From CAZSDP01 sp964605665 (GTDB lineage Bacteria > Planctomycetota > UBA8108 > UBA1146): a DNA stretch of 64,000 nt. The position numbers and the translations under genes were made by a program. How positions within the stretch are numbered: position 1 is the stretch's first letter; the number at the start of each line of letters is the position of its first letter. The notes below the pieces were generated by a model. That model was not told the DNA's origin, ran no database searches, and saw only the letters and a list, made by a program, of their open reading frames with translations. The stretch lies in assembly GCA_964605665.1 (NCBI GenBank), contig CAZSDP010000015.1, forward strand, positions 1 to 64,000, written 5' to 3'. Positions 35,845 to 44,559 of the stretch are shown here, in pieces.

Positions 35845-37680
35845 TTATCGACAGCTTTGGTATTGCTGACACTCCAACTGATCCCCAGTCAGATCGGTAC
35901 CGCAATGCGGGAATGGGGATGGTGGCGAAGTCCCCATCGAGAAGAGGAACGCCAGAGTGAAAACCGCATCGCCAACATCAACCAGTGCATCGTCATTTGC
36001 ATCGCATGCATCGGCACAGCTCGGCGGAGCTCCCGAGCTGAATAGAAATGCCAGGAAGAAGATCGGATCTGCGATCGAAAGGGACCCATCGTCATTACAG
36101 TCCGCTCGAACAAATTCATCCGTCGGAGTTTGGCAGCGATCGGGAATCCCATCCATGTTGTTGTCCGGCTCACCGGTGGCGAGATCGCAAGAATCGGGGA
36201 TGCCATTCAGATCACAATCAGGAACGATGTTCTGAGTGATCGCACAGCTATCGACGAGACCGTCGAGATCACAATCAAAGATTGCGCTCAAAACATCGCA
36301 ACTGTCGAGGATCTGATTCCCATTACAATCGAGGGATCGATCGGCGCTCAACTGACAAGAATCGAGGACTCCTCCTCCATCGCAATCGAGCGTTCCATCG
36401 ACGGCAATCTCGCAGCTGTCGAGAACGCCACTCCCGTCGCAATCAAGCGCCCCATTCGTCACGATCTCACAGCTGTCGAGCACTCCACTCCCATCGCAAT
36501 CGAGAGTCCCATTCGTCGCGATCTCGCAGCTGTCGAGCACTCCACTCCCGTCGCAATCGAACGCCCCATTCGTCACGATTTCGCAGCTGTCGAGCACCCC
36601 ACTCCCATCGCAATCGAGAGTCCCATTCGTCGCGATCTCGCAGCTGTCGAGCACTCCACTCCCGTCGCAATCGAACGCCCCATTCGTCACGATTTCGCAG
36701 CTGTCGAGCACCCCACTCCCATCGCAATCGAGAGTCCCATTCGTCGCGATTTCGCAGCTGTCGAGCACCCCACTCCCATCGCAATCGAGAGTTGGATCGC
36801 CGCTCAATTGGCAACCGTCGAGAACTCCGTCGAGATCNNNNNNNNNNNNNNNNNNNNNNNNNNNNNNNNNNNNNNNNNNNNNNNNNNNNNNNNNNNNNNN
36901 NNNNNNNNNNNNNNNNNNNNNNNNNNNNNNNNNNNNNACTCCGTCGAGATCACAGTCGAGCTCGATCCCACTGTTGATCTCGCACACATCCAGAGAACCA
37001 TCTCCATCGCAATCGGCGCCCGAGGTCAGTAGATCACACTCATCGGGGATTTGATTGCCGTCACAATCGAGGCTGGTTCCCATCGCGATATCGATCAAGT
37101 CATCCACGCCATTTTGATTGCAATCCCCAGCGATCCGCTCAATCTGACCAGCGGTGACCGTAGGAATGATCTCGTTCAAACCGCTGACGACTCGGATCGC
37201 CGCGGGTGGACTGCCGAGAGTCGATTCGAACAAGAGAGGAGAAACTCCAACTCCTAAGCCGGGGAGAATCTGGTATCCAAGCCTCGCCAAAGAGTGCTCC
37301 ACACCGGGTGCCAATTGAACACCGAGTTGGTAATCACAGAGCAATGCGAAGACCAGCCCAGCTTCCCCCACCGAAGTCTCCTCGAGGTTGAGATAATCGG
37401 GGGTGATCCCGCCTTGTCCTGGGTCGATGGCAGCACCGGGGAGAATGGAGACGAGCGCAAGCTCGGCACCGGGATGTGAAAGACCGAAGCTCACCGCGTC
37501 GACACTCAAATCACACTGCATTCGAACGTCTGCTTCGATGACGTCCATCGGTGCACCCGCTCCGCCCAAGACTTGGAGAGACGCGGTCTGACCACAGAGG
37601 GTGAGACCGGTCGAAAGGCTCAAGAACAGCACCAGCAAGTAGCAAAGATTCGTTCGATACGTCGACGGATCCACTAACAC
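35845..37680 (-). CDS. Secreted cohesin-like protein with long TSP3-like repeat tract and dockerin-like end (contains 100-N gap)
   Basis: A GTG at 37680 (AGGA about 9 nt upstream) starts a signal peptide (NLCYLLVLFLSLSTGLTLCG). Residues 30-190 form a cohesin-like domain (TASLQVLGGAGAPMDVIEAD, VDAVSFGLSHPGAELALVSI). A TSP3/EF-like repeat tract follows: DCNQNGVDDLIDIAMG, then many 19-residue units DCDGSGVLDSCEIATNGTL, each with Asp ligands and two Cys. The C-terminus is the shared dockerin-like module (RADCNDDGSLSIADPIFFL, CDANDDALVDVGDAVFTL) ending QSCR. The 100-N gap at 36838-36937 lies inside the repeats. Both flanks carry the same 14 bases, and removing gap plus one copy restores a perfect repeat, so the real protein may be about 573 aa. 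It is a tandem paralog of the next gene upstream. Probably a Ca-stiffened surface protein. Confidence 0.82.
   Translation of the reverse strand: MLVDPSTYRTNLCYLLVLFLSLSTGLTLCGQTASLQVLGGAGAPMDVIEADVRMQCDLSVDAVSFGLSHPGAELALVSILPGAAIDPGQGGITPDYLNLEETSVGEAGLVFALLCDYQLGVQLAPGVEHSLARLGYQILPGLGVGVSPLLFESTLGSPPAAIRVVSGLNEIIPTVTAGQIERIAGDCNQNGVDDLIDIAMGTSLDCDGNQIPDECDLLTSGADCDGDGSLDVCEINSGIELDCDLDGXXXXXXXXXXXXXXXXXXXXXXXXXXXXXXXXXXDLDGVLDGCQLSGDPTLDCDGSGVLDSCEIATNGTLDCDGSGVLDSCEIVTNGAFDCDGSGVLDSCEIATNGTLDCDGSGVLDSCEIVTNGAFDCDGSGVLDSCEIATNGTLDCDGSGVLDSCEIVTNGALDCDGSGVLDSCEIAVDGTLDCDGGGVLDSCQLSADRSLDCNGNQILDSCDVLSAIFDCDLDGLVDSCAITQNIVPDCDLNGIPDSCDLATGEPDNNMDGIPDRCQTPTDEFVRADCNDDGSLSIADPIFFLAFLFSSGAPPSCADACDANDDALVDVGDAVFTLAFLFSMGTSPPSPFPHCGTDLTGDQLECQQYQSCR
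36413..36811. repeat. 57-bp tandem repeats (seven units, paired as 114-bp dimers)
   Basis: The marker CAGCTGTC recurs every 57 bases (36413, 36470, 36527, 36584, 36641, 36698, 36755). Odd and even units differ in a few bases and encode ATNGT and VTNGA types alternately, so the recent duplication unit was the 114-base pair. They encode the 19-residue Asp/Cys units of the surrounding protein. Confidence 0.95.
36838..36937. other. Assembly gap (100 N)
   Basis: Exactly 100 N, a conventional scaffold gap of unknown size. Left flank ends in ACTCCGTCGAGATC and right flank begins with the same 14 bases. Confidence 0.98.
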
Positions 37681-37929
37681 ACGCAACTCAATCCTCGATA
37701 GAGACTCATAAAACGCACCGCGACCAATACCATTTCCGCAAAGACCTGGCCAAAGGCACACTTCTCTGCAACCCGTGCTACATGACAATGTTAAGAGTCG
37801 AGAGAGTCAGTGGCGGAAGAGAAACGAGGCTAGATATGGCCAATTCTCGCCTGCGTGGGATGGTTGACGCCTTCGCCTCAGAGAGCGCGCTTCGGGGTCT
37901 TCCAAACTTCAGAAACTCCAAGTCCCGCT

Positions 37930-39021
37930 TCAGGGACAGGAAGGGAATGACGTGCAGGTCAGCGAACCTGGACTGGTATCGAACCCGCAATCGGGGAATG
38001 GCGCCGTCGGCAATGGCCCCGAACCGAAGACCGCTGCAAGTCCATAAATCACATCGGAGAGATCCAATTGAGCATCCGCATTCCCATCGAGAGCGGCGTC
38101 GCACATCGCCAGACCAGTCCCGAAGAGAATCTCCAAGGTATAGATCGGATCGGAGACGTCGAGCCGGCCATCCGCATTGGGATCGCCACGAACAAACTGA
38201 GCGCCGTCGCACTCATCGGGGATCCCATTACCATTGCTATCTGAGCTCACCCCGCTCGCGAGATCACAGCCGTCGAGGAGACCATTCCCGTTACAGTCAA
38301 GGGTGGCATCACCGGCGATCTCACAAAGGTCGAGAAGGCCATCGGCATCGCAGTCATTCTCCGGAAGAAGCACGTCACACTCATCGGGAACTTGGTTTCG
38401 GTCACAGTCGAAACTGGTTCCACTGGCGATGTCGATCTGATCTTCGACACCATTCTGATTGCAGTCTTCGGAGACCCTCAAAATCTGCCCATTTGTGATC
38501 GACGGGGCCATCTCGGTCAATCCGTTGATGACGATATTCGCGACCGGCGGATTCCCTAAATTTGAGTCAAAGGAGAGAGGCGAGGTTCCGGCACCTGAAC
38601 CGGAGAGAATCTGGTACTCGATGTTCGCGATGGGATGCGCCACCCCCGCGGCCAACTGATGGACCAATTGAAAGTCGCAAAGCAAGGCGAAGACCACTCC
38701 GGTTCCACCAACCGTGGTGTCCTCGAAGTTTAAAAAGTCGGGCGTCAATCCACCTTGGGCAGGATCGATCGCCGCCCCAGGGAGAAGAACGGCCAGCGCA
38801 AGCTCTGCACTCGGGTGAGTAAGTCCGAAGCTCACCGCGTCAACGTTGAGATCGCTCTGCACCGTCACCACTGCCTCAACTGTGTCGAGAGGGGTACCCG
38901 ATCCCCCCACGACGGTGAGAGACGCCGTCTGCCCGGAGAGGTCGGCGCTCACCGCGATGGTCAAAAGCAAAGTGATCGATCGAAACTGATTTGGGCAAAC
39001 CAACGTCGGTAGATTCAACAT
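37930..39021 (-). CDS. Secreted cohesin-like protein with TSP3-like repeats and dockerin-like end
   Basis: 363 aa. A signal peptide covers residues 1-30 (RSITLLLTIAVSADLSG). Residues 31-190 form the same cohesin-like domain as in the neighbouring gene, with near-identical segments (VDAVSFGLTHPSAELALAVL, LPGAAIDPAQGGLTPDFLNF, VVFALLCDFQL). Four short Asp/Asn-rich repeats follow (EDCNQNGVEDQIDIASG, FDCDRNQVPDECD, DCDADGLLDLCE, DCNGNGLLDGCD) and then the shared module (RGDPNADGRLDVSDPIYTL, LDGNADAQLDLSDVIYGL), tail ending SCP. It is a tandem paralog of the gene just downstream, which has a much longer repeat tract; 250 bases separate them. The function is probably structural, on the cell surface. 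No enzyme motif is seen. Confidence 0.85.
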   Translation of the reverse strand: MLNLPTLVCPNQFRSITLLLTIAVSADLSGQTASLTVVGGSGTPLDTVEAVVTVQSDLNVDAVSFGLTHPSAELALAVLLPGAAIDPAQGGLTPDFLNFEDTTVGGTGVVFALLCDFQLVHQLAAGVAHPIANIEYQILSGSGAGTSPLSFDSNLGNPPVANIVINGLTEMAPSITNGQILRVSEDCNQNGVEDQIDIASGTSFDCDRNQVPDECDVLLPENDCDADGLLDLCEIAGDATLDCNGNGLLDGCDLASGVSSDSNGNGIPDECDGAQFVRGDPNADGRLDVSDPIYTLEILFGTGLAMCDAALDGNADAQLDLSDVIYGLAAVFGSGPLPTAPFPDCGFDTSPGSLTCTSFPSCP

Positions 39022-39652
39022 AGACGAACCCCATCCCCCACCTGGTGATTCAGCAAGCCACTCTCACCGAGTGCTCAGAGCACCTCCGTCCAACCAATCC
39101 GTGCAGCCAAGAGGTGACAAATGAGTCATTGCTCGGTGAAGTTTCATACGTTGAAGACCTGTCGAACGTAATGTGTATCTAGGGATTCGGGAAGAGTGCA
39201 GGGGCAAAAAGTGTCTTTGACCCCACTTCATACTCCCTTCTCACACCTGACATTCCTGCCACGGATGCACTCACTGACGTGAAGACCCTCCTGAGGAAAT
39301 CGAAGGACGCCGAGCGATCGGGGGGCGGACCGGGCTGCTAAGTTGTTTAATAAAAAAGACTTGCGCTCTTCGGCGCGAGGGACTTGTCCCCTTTGAATAT
39401 CAGGATGTTCCTGCTGGATCTCTCTCGAATCGGTGAATACAGGCCCCCGATCACCGATCGAGCTCGACTGGAGCGTCTCCGCGCAAATCTAGAAACTTGG
39501 AGGTGGAGTTGGCGAAACTTTGGAGGGGGATCTTCACACATTGATCCTCGACCGGTAGCTTGCGCCGTCGCCTGTGGGACGTGTCGACCCAGTTGTCACC
39601 GCCATCCATAGGAACGAAGCCAGTCGGTACACTGCACCGCTGGTGGCAGGTG
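39022..39652. other. Intergenic region before tRNA-Arg, no gene seen
   Basis: About 630 bases. Short frames exist on both strands near 39347-39611 but have no ribosome site or family match. A small GCGC-TCTTC-GGCGC-type hairpin lies near 39364-39378. A promoter for the tRNA must lie here but could not be placed. Confidence 0.3.
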
Positions 39653-39729
39653 GCCCCGGTAGCTCAGCTGGATAGAGCAGCCGCCTTCTAAGCGGCCGGT
39701 CGGGGGTTCGAATCCTCCCCGGGGCGCCA
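39653..39729 (+). tRNA. tRNA-Arg (UCU)
   Basis: Acceptor GCCCCGG pairs with CCGGGGC, D arm AGCTCAGCTGGATAGAGC, anticodon arm CCGCCTTCTAAGCGG with TCT, T arm GGGGGTTCGAATCCTCCCC-like, encoded CCA at the end. Confidence 0.97.
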
Positions 39730-39892
39730 TCTTTCTCCTCCCCCCTTGCCACCTTGGACCGATGCTGAGGTGCGGCGAGATCGTGCCAAAACTCCAGAGG
39801 ACTCCTGAGCTCGGTCGCGCGCTAGGCGTGCAGAATTCCGAGCGCAGTCTGTCGCCGAGCTATGGAAAAACGGCGGGCTGGGGAAGGCCTGA

Positions 39893-41401
39893 TCAGCGGG
39901 AGCAGTTCAGCGCATCCTCGGTGGGATCGGGTCCGAGTGAACGATCTGTTGGGGCGGGGAGGAGCGGTCCTCCGAGAATTCTCTGAACCACCGTGATCGG
40001 ATCCGCCAGATCGACTTCGCCATCGTCGTTCGCGTCGCTCCCATCCTCACAGAGAAGCATTCCCTCTCCGAGAAAGAGATACTCCAGAAGTGCGATCGCG
40101 TCGGTTAAATCGACCAGCCCATCGAGATTCACATCCCCACGAGTGAAGAAGGGCTGCAGCGTCGGATGTTCAAAGGGGGGAAGACCCGCCTCGACTCTTG
40201 GATCGGTCAGTCCATTCTCAAGAAAATCGAGGATCAGGTTGACGCTCGAATCGGTCAGATTCAAAGGCACCATATCGGGGTCGAGGTGGTCGGTGAATTC
40301 TCCACCCAGACTATAAAAGTCCAGAACGTCGCGCAGTGTCTCTCGGCTTCCGTTGTGAAAGTACGGAGCCCTCAATTTCACGTTGCGCAGACCTGGGGTC
40401 TTAAATTTTCCTGCATCATCGGGATCTCCCGTCACCAATTGTCGTCCGAGGTCCTCCTCTACCGGTCTTACTCCGATGTTGCGAAAGGAGTGATCGGAGA
40501 ATTCGAGCCCGGCGTGGCAAGGAGAACAGAGATCGATCACCAAGAGTAAACCTTGCTGTTGATCGGGGGTCAGAGCGTCTTGCTGCCCCGAATTCCAGTG
40601 ATCGAAAGGGGTTTCGTTGGGAAGAAGAGTGCGCTCATAGGTTGCGATCGCCAAAGCGATCCGTGACGGCGTGATCTCAGGGGTGCCAAATGCGCTCTCG
40701 AAAAGACTGGGGTAATCGGGGTGAGATTGAAGAGTTGCGCTCCATCGCTGAGGTAGATCACCTGCCAGCGCCAGCGGCACGACGCTGGTGAGCTTTTCCA
40801 CGACGGAAGACCAATCTCGCCCCTCGCATCCCATCTCGACGTCGGAGATCGCTGGCTCCGCCACCTGAGACTCAAGGGCACCTCCAGTGGCGATCAACAG
40901 GTCTCCACTCAGCGGATCGCGAAATTCGCCAGTCGCGCGTCCGTCCCAGAAGCTCGTTGGGGAGAATCCGGCCGCGATCATCGAAGGTGCCTGACGCGCT
41001 GTCACCCTTCTCCCCCAGCCGAAGGTCTGGTCGAGCAGAGGAGACCCGTCGCACGATTGCCGAGGGACGCCGACCGACCCCCGGACGTCATCTTCAGTTC
41101 CGAAGATTGCGTCCGCCCCAGGATGCGCGGCAAAGGACTCAAATGCGCGGGGATCACCACCACCCACTTCAGGGAGATGACACGTCCCACAAGCGGTCGA
41201 GTTGTCACTCGACAGCTGCTCTTCCCAGAACAAGAACTGCCCCAATCGGACTTTCTCAGCGGTCGGAGGATTTTCAGGAGGGTGTGGCATCGGACCGAGT
41301 GCGCCGGGAAAAACTTGAGCATGAGACAGACTTCCCGCGGAAAAGATCACGCAGATCCAGAGGGTCAGGAAGTGAATCTCGAGGAGGGGAGAACGCGCCA
41401 T
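39893..41401 (-). CDS. Secreted di-haem cytochrome c peroxidase/MauG-like protein with dockerin-like end
   Basis: 502 aa; the start ATG has AAAGGAA upstream. Signal peptide in residues 1-28. The core follows the bacterial cytochrome c peroxidase family: NPPTAEKVRLGQFLFWEEQL, first haem site CGTCH, a long middle with ERTLLPNETPFDHW, second haem site CSPCH, and KTPGLRNVKLRAPYFHNGS, which precedes the distal ligand region, then LRDVLDFYSLGGEF. It would reduce peroxide or oxidise a partner protein in the periplasm. After residue 420 lies the shared module (RGDVNLDGLVDLTDAIALL, SDANDDGEVDLADPITVV), with a short tail LGPDPTEDALNC that lacks the first and last tail cysteines. It is divergent from the CRTAC1-like gene. 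This is the second di-haem peroxidase in the window, of a different subfamily from the one near 21 kb. Confidence 0.92.
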   Translation of the reverse strand: MARSPLLEIHFLTLWICVIFSAGSLSHAQVFPGALGPMPHPPENPPTAEKVRLGQFLFWEEQLSSDNSTACGTCHLPEVGGGDPRAFESFAAHPGADAIFGTEDDVRGSVGVPRQSCDGSPLLDQTFGWGRRVTARQAPSMIAAGFSPTSFWDGRATGEFRDPLSGDLLIATGGALESQVAEPAISDVEMGCEGRDWSSVVEKLTSVVPLALAGDLPQRWSATLQSHPDYPSLFESAFGTPEITPSRIALAIATYERTLLPNETPFDHWNSGQQDALTPDQQQGLLLVIDLCSPCHAGLEFSDHSFRNIGVRPVEEDLGRQLVTGDPDDAGKFKTPGLRNVKLRAPYFHNGSRETLRDVLDFYSLGGEFTDHLDPDMVPLNLTDSSVNLILDFLENGLTDPRVEAGLPPFEHPTLQPFFTRGDVNLDGLVDLTDAIALLEYLFLGEGMLLCEDGSDANDDGEVDLADPITVVQRILGGPLLPAPTDRSLGPDPTEDALNCSR

Positions 41402-41679
41402 CAGACGGTTCCTTTCCCAGCAGAAAGGTTCCAGCAGAGTGGGACGAGACGCTTTGTGCTATTTTACCACGAGATGCGTCGATTCCTGAAGAATCGCAAC
41501 GGCTCCTGGCGGATCGCCGTCTCTGAGAGCGCCCCTCTCAGATTGCTCAAGAGGAGGGCTCTCGGCAAAAATCACCGATTCGTCGAGATTCCTGCGACAG
41601 CTGAAAGAGAACGGTCAACAGCGATGGACGCTCCATCACGAGAACTCCCTCTCTGCGCCCGAAGAAAGGAAGCGATCTG

Positions 41680-43503
41680 ATGGGTCCCCACCTTGGCGAC
41701 ACCGCAAAATCGATCGTGATCGCCGCGGGCCTGGTGATCTTCCTTCTCGGCTGCGATCCCCCAGCGACGGAATCGGAGGAACTCCCGCTGCACAGTTCCC
41801 CCCCGACGAAGAGCGCTGCACCGCATCGCGTCGACCAACCGTCGACGGCCCCTCCCCCAGCAAGCCAGAGCTCCTTTCTGGGATTCCGAGAGATCTCCGA
41901 GGAGGCGGGTCTCACCAAACCTCAACGTGGAGGAGAAGATCCACCTCGAACGATTCTCGACGTGAAGTCGATCGGTTTGGCAACCTTCGACTTCGACCAA
42001 GATGGACGGCTCGATCTCTTCTTGACCGCCGGCTCGACCCTAGAACGATTCAATCGAGGTGATGCCGGCTTTCCCTGCCGCCTCTATCGCAATCTCGGTG
42101 ACCTGCGCTTCGAAGAAGTGATCGATCGAGGGGGACTCCCTGAGTTTCGATGGGCAAATGGCGTCGCAGCCGGAGACCTCGACGGCGATGGCCGCGACGA
42201 TCTGATCGTGACCGGCCTCGGGAAAGACCGAGTATTCCTTCGGCGAGACGAAGGGTTTCAAGAAGTTGTCGACGCGGGACTCTCCCAGGAAGGCTGGAGC
42301 ACCAGTGCCGCTCTCGCCGACCTCGATCTCGATGGAGATCTCGACCTTTACATTGCGCGATACTTAGAGATCGATCCGGTGAATCCTCCGATCGATGGTG
42401 ACGGTCGATCGTGTCTTTGGGAGAACCAAGGAGTGATCTGTGGCCCTCGCGGTCTTCCCCCCACCGCGGACAGCGTCTACGCCGGGAATGGCGATGGGAC
42501 ATTCCGAGACGTGACGGCAGAGTGGGGTTTTGATCAAGGTCGGCCCGGTTATGGTCTCGCAGTCGTGATCGCCGATCTGATCGGAGACCGAGCACCAGAG
42601 ATCTTTGTCGCGAATGACTCATCGCCGAACTTTCTTTGGAGCAGAGATGGGAACCGATGGCGAGACATCGGTTTCGTCAGCGGTGTCAGCGTCGATCTCG
42701 ATGGAGAAGAGCAAGCGGGGATGGGTGCGGACGTCGGCGATCTCGACGGAGATGGACGTCTCGATCTCGCGGTCACCAACTTCGAACAAGAGAATGAAAA
42801 CCTTTACCGGGGAACCGCCTCGGGGAGTTTCTTCGATCGAGCGGAGGCGTGGGGGATCTCCCGCGCCAGCCGGCCCACTTTGAGCTGGGGGATCGGGATC
42901 GAAGACTTCGACCTGGACGGTCAGCTCGATCTCTTTGTGGCGAATGGTCATGTCTATCCAGAATCGGATCTGGTCAGCTCTTCACCTGGCTATGCCCAGC
43001 GTGACCAATTCTATCGTCGCGTCTCTCCCCCCGGAAAACAGCCCCGCTTCCAAGAGCAGGGGAAAGAGTGGGGGATCACAGAAAAAACGATCAGCCGAGG
43101 TGCGCTCTTCGCTGACCTCGACGACGACGGCGATGTCGACATTGTGGTCAGCCACCTCAATGGAGCTCCCGCTCTCTATGAAAATCTCGGAGCGAGCGAT
43201 GCCTCTTCCTTGCAGATCAGATTGGAGCAACCTGATAGCAAGAACCGAGACGCGATCGGCGCCATCGTCTCAGTGCAATATGGCACCTGGAGATTCGTCG
43301 AAAGCGTGCAGCGGCAATCGAGTTTTCTCTCGAGTAACGACCCCCGAATCACCCGCGGGATCCCCCCCTCTCTTGCCACGGTCGCTGGCGAAGCAACTGT
43401 ACGTTGGCCTGAGGGAGCAGAAGAGAAGTTCTCCCTCCCCGCGGGAGGTGGTCCCATCACCCTCGTCCGTGGAACGGGAGTCGCAGTACCGAGCGAGAAT
43501 TGA
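41680..43503 (+). CDS. CRTAC1-like lipoprotein with FG-GAP repeats and ASPIC/UnbV end
   Basis: 607 aa, ATG with AAAGGAAG 7 nt upstream. The N-terminus is a signal peptide with lipobox IFLLGC, then a Pro/Ser-rich spacer. Residues 65-490 are FG-GAP propeller repeats with Ca cores (DFDQDGRLDLFLTAG, DLDGDGRDDLIVTG, DLDLDGDLDLYIAR, DLDGDGRLDLAVTN, DFDLDGQLDLFVANG, DLDDDGDVDIVVSH). The end (about 500-600) follows ASPIC/UnbV: RDAIGAIVSVQYGTWRFVES, SSFLSSNDPRITRGI and TVRWPEGAEEKFSLP. CRTAC1-type proteins are common in planctomycetes and their bacterial role is not established. The lipid anchor and the lack of a dockerin-like tail set it apart from the 17.8 kb propeller protein. Confidence 0.93.
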   Translation: MGPHLGDTAKSIVIAAGLVIFLLGCDPPATESEELPLHSSPPTKSAAPHRVDQPSTAPPPASQSSFLGFREISEEAGLTKPQRGGEDPPRTILDVKSIGLATFDFDQDGRLDLFLTAGSTLERFNRGDAGFPCRLYRNLGDLRFEEVIDRGGLPEFRWANGVAAGDLDGDGRDDLIVTGLGKDRVFLRRDEGFQEVVDAGLSQEGWSTSAALADLDLDGDLDLYIARYLEIDPVNPPIDGDGRSCLWENQGVICGPRGLPPTADSVYAGNGDGTFRDVTAEWGFDQGRPGYGLAVVIADLIGDRAPEIFVANDSSPNFLWSRDGNRWRDIGFVSGVSVDLDGEEQAGMGADVGDLDGDGRLDLAVTNFEQENENLYRGTASGSFFDRAEAWGISRASRPTLSWGIGIEDFDLDGQLDLFVANGHVYPESDLVSSSPGYAQRDQFYRRVSPPGKQPRFQEQGKEWGITEKTISRGALFADLDDDGDVDIVVSHLNGAPALYENLGASDASSLQIRLEQPDSKNRDAIGAIVSVQYGTWRFVESVQRQSSFLSSNDPRITRGIPPSLATVAGEATVRWPEGAEEKFSLPAGGGPITLVRGTGVAVPSEN

Positions 43504-43572
43504 CGACCTGTCGCCCGCTGATCGAGTCATGTCCACAAGGGCAAGAGACGCGACAGGGAGGCTGCGGTGAGC

Positions 43573-43623
43573 GCTGCCCCCCACAAAAAGCTGCCCCCCA
43601 CAAAAAGCTGCCCCCCGGAAAAA
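43573..43623. repeat. 17-bp tandem repeat, three units
   Basis: Unit GCTGCCCCCCACAAAAA occurs twice identically and once diverged (CCCCCCGG replaces CCCCCCAC). It lies between the CRTAC1-like gene and the tRNA-Pro terminator; its last unit feeds into the terminator A-run. Confidence 0.92.
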
Positions 43624-43655
43624 AACGTCGCCCCCGGGGGAAGCCAGGGGCGACG
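43619..43655 (-). terminator. Rho-independent terminator of tRNA-Pro
   Basis: On the minus strand CGTCGCCCC pairs with GGGGCGACG, followed by seven T. It begins 13 bases after the tRNA 3' end. Confidence 0.93.
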
Positions 43656-43667
43656 ATCGATTCAGAG

Positions 43668-43741
43668 TCGGGGTGAGAGGATTTGAACCTCCGGCTTCCA
43701 GCACCCAAAGCTGGCGCTCTGCCAAGCTGAGCTACACCCCG
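43668..43741 (-). tRNA. tRNA-Pro (UGG)
   Basis: Acceptor CGGGGTG pairs with CACCCCG, D arm GCTCAGCTTGGCAGAGC, anticodon arm CCAGCTTTGGGTGCTGG with TGG, T arm GGAGGTTCAAATCCTCT. CCA is not encoded. A strong terminator follows. Confidence 0.97.
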
Positions 43742-44187
43742 AGAATTTGTCTCGAGAGAGGGCGAAGCATACCGCAACGAATTTTCCGCGCACGACAACT
43801 CTTTCGGCATTCTCGAAGAAGATCTGAATTGCGGTGCGCTCGGTCATCGAATTCGGCGGGATTCGCCAAGAATCGGCGCTCTCGAGCGCCCAAAAAGTAT
43901 GCAGATTTGGGGTCGCTCGGAACAGGCCCCCTCTTGAAGCGACCCAGAGTGGAGATCCTGTGCCAAAACAGCATCAAACGGTCAAAAACGGGGGCGCACG
44001 CCAAATTAGGCAGGATCTTAGCGAGAAAGGGGCCGCTGCTGAAAAGCGGCAGCTGAGAAGGCAAGCCAGGATGAAGCCAGAGCTAAAAATCAGAACGATA
44101 AAAATGCGAACCGGCTCAGCAACCCCGGAGAGTTGGCGAGCCCGTGAGCTCACCGGTGGATTGCCAACAATCGAAGCCTGGTCCTCC
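43742..44187. other. Intergenic region, no certain gene
   Basis: About 450 bases upstream of tRNA-Pro. Plus-strand codons run open here and on to 44346, but the first half has the composition of non-coding DNA (Arg/Gln/Lys-rich, no ribosome site). I see no other structure. Confidence 0.3.
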
Positions 44188-44358
44188 TCAGACCTCGACG
44201 ATCCTTTGTGGTTGATGACCCTGAAGCTCAGAAGCAGCGATAAAGATCAGGTGATTGTCTCGATTCCGAAACAGCCAGCCGTCGATCCCATCCTTCTTCC
44301 AGCTCTCAACCGGAACAATCTCGTGGAGCCTTGCGTATCGGTTTAGGAGTTCCGCCAT
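44188..44358 (-). CDS. Possible small protein, unknown
   Basis: 56 codons from an ATG at 44358 with GGGGAAG about 9 nt upstream. The product (MAELLNRYARLHEIVPVESW, then KKDGIDGWLFRNRDNHLIFI) has balanced composition and sensible codon use. The opposite strand has an equally open frame (43834-44346) with similar quality in its second half, so only one can be real and possibly neither. No family is recognised. Confidence 0.3.
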   Translation of the reverse strand: MAELLNRYARLHEIVPVESWKKDGIDGWLFRNRDNHLIFIAASELQGHQPQRIVEV

Positions 44359-44559
44359 GGGCGTCTTCCCCCCCAGTCCCTGTTCTATGGAGCGCTGAGG
44401 TCCGGTTCGCTGAGTGAGATCATGGGGGGCGGTGGGCCTCACGTCAAGTTCTTCGCATCAGACGGGAGTCGTGGCAGCAACGAGGCTTGCGTCGTATTCT
44501 AGGATCCTCCGAGCGGTGCACTGGAGACCGCAGATCGGGGTAAATCGCAGAAGGAACCC

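Noticed and set aside
36130..37032. Long open frame on the plus strand across the 57-bp repeats
   Set aside because: It is antisense to the cohesin-like gene. Repeats of 57 bases, a multiple of three, keep several frames open at once, and the product has no start signal or domain.
43834..44346. 170-codon plus-strand frame
   Set aside because: The first half reads as non-coding sequence without a ribosome site, and the second half overlaps an equally plausible opposite-strand frame.
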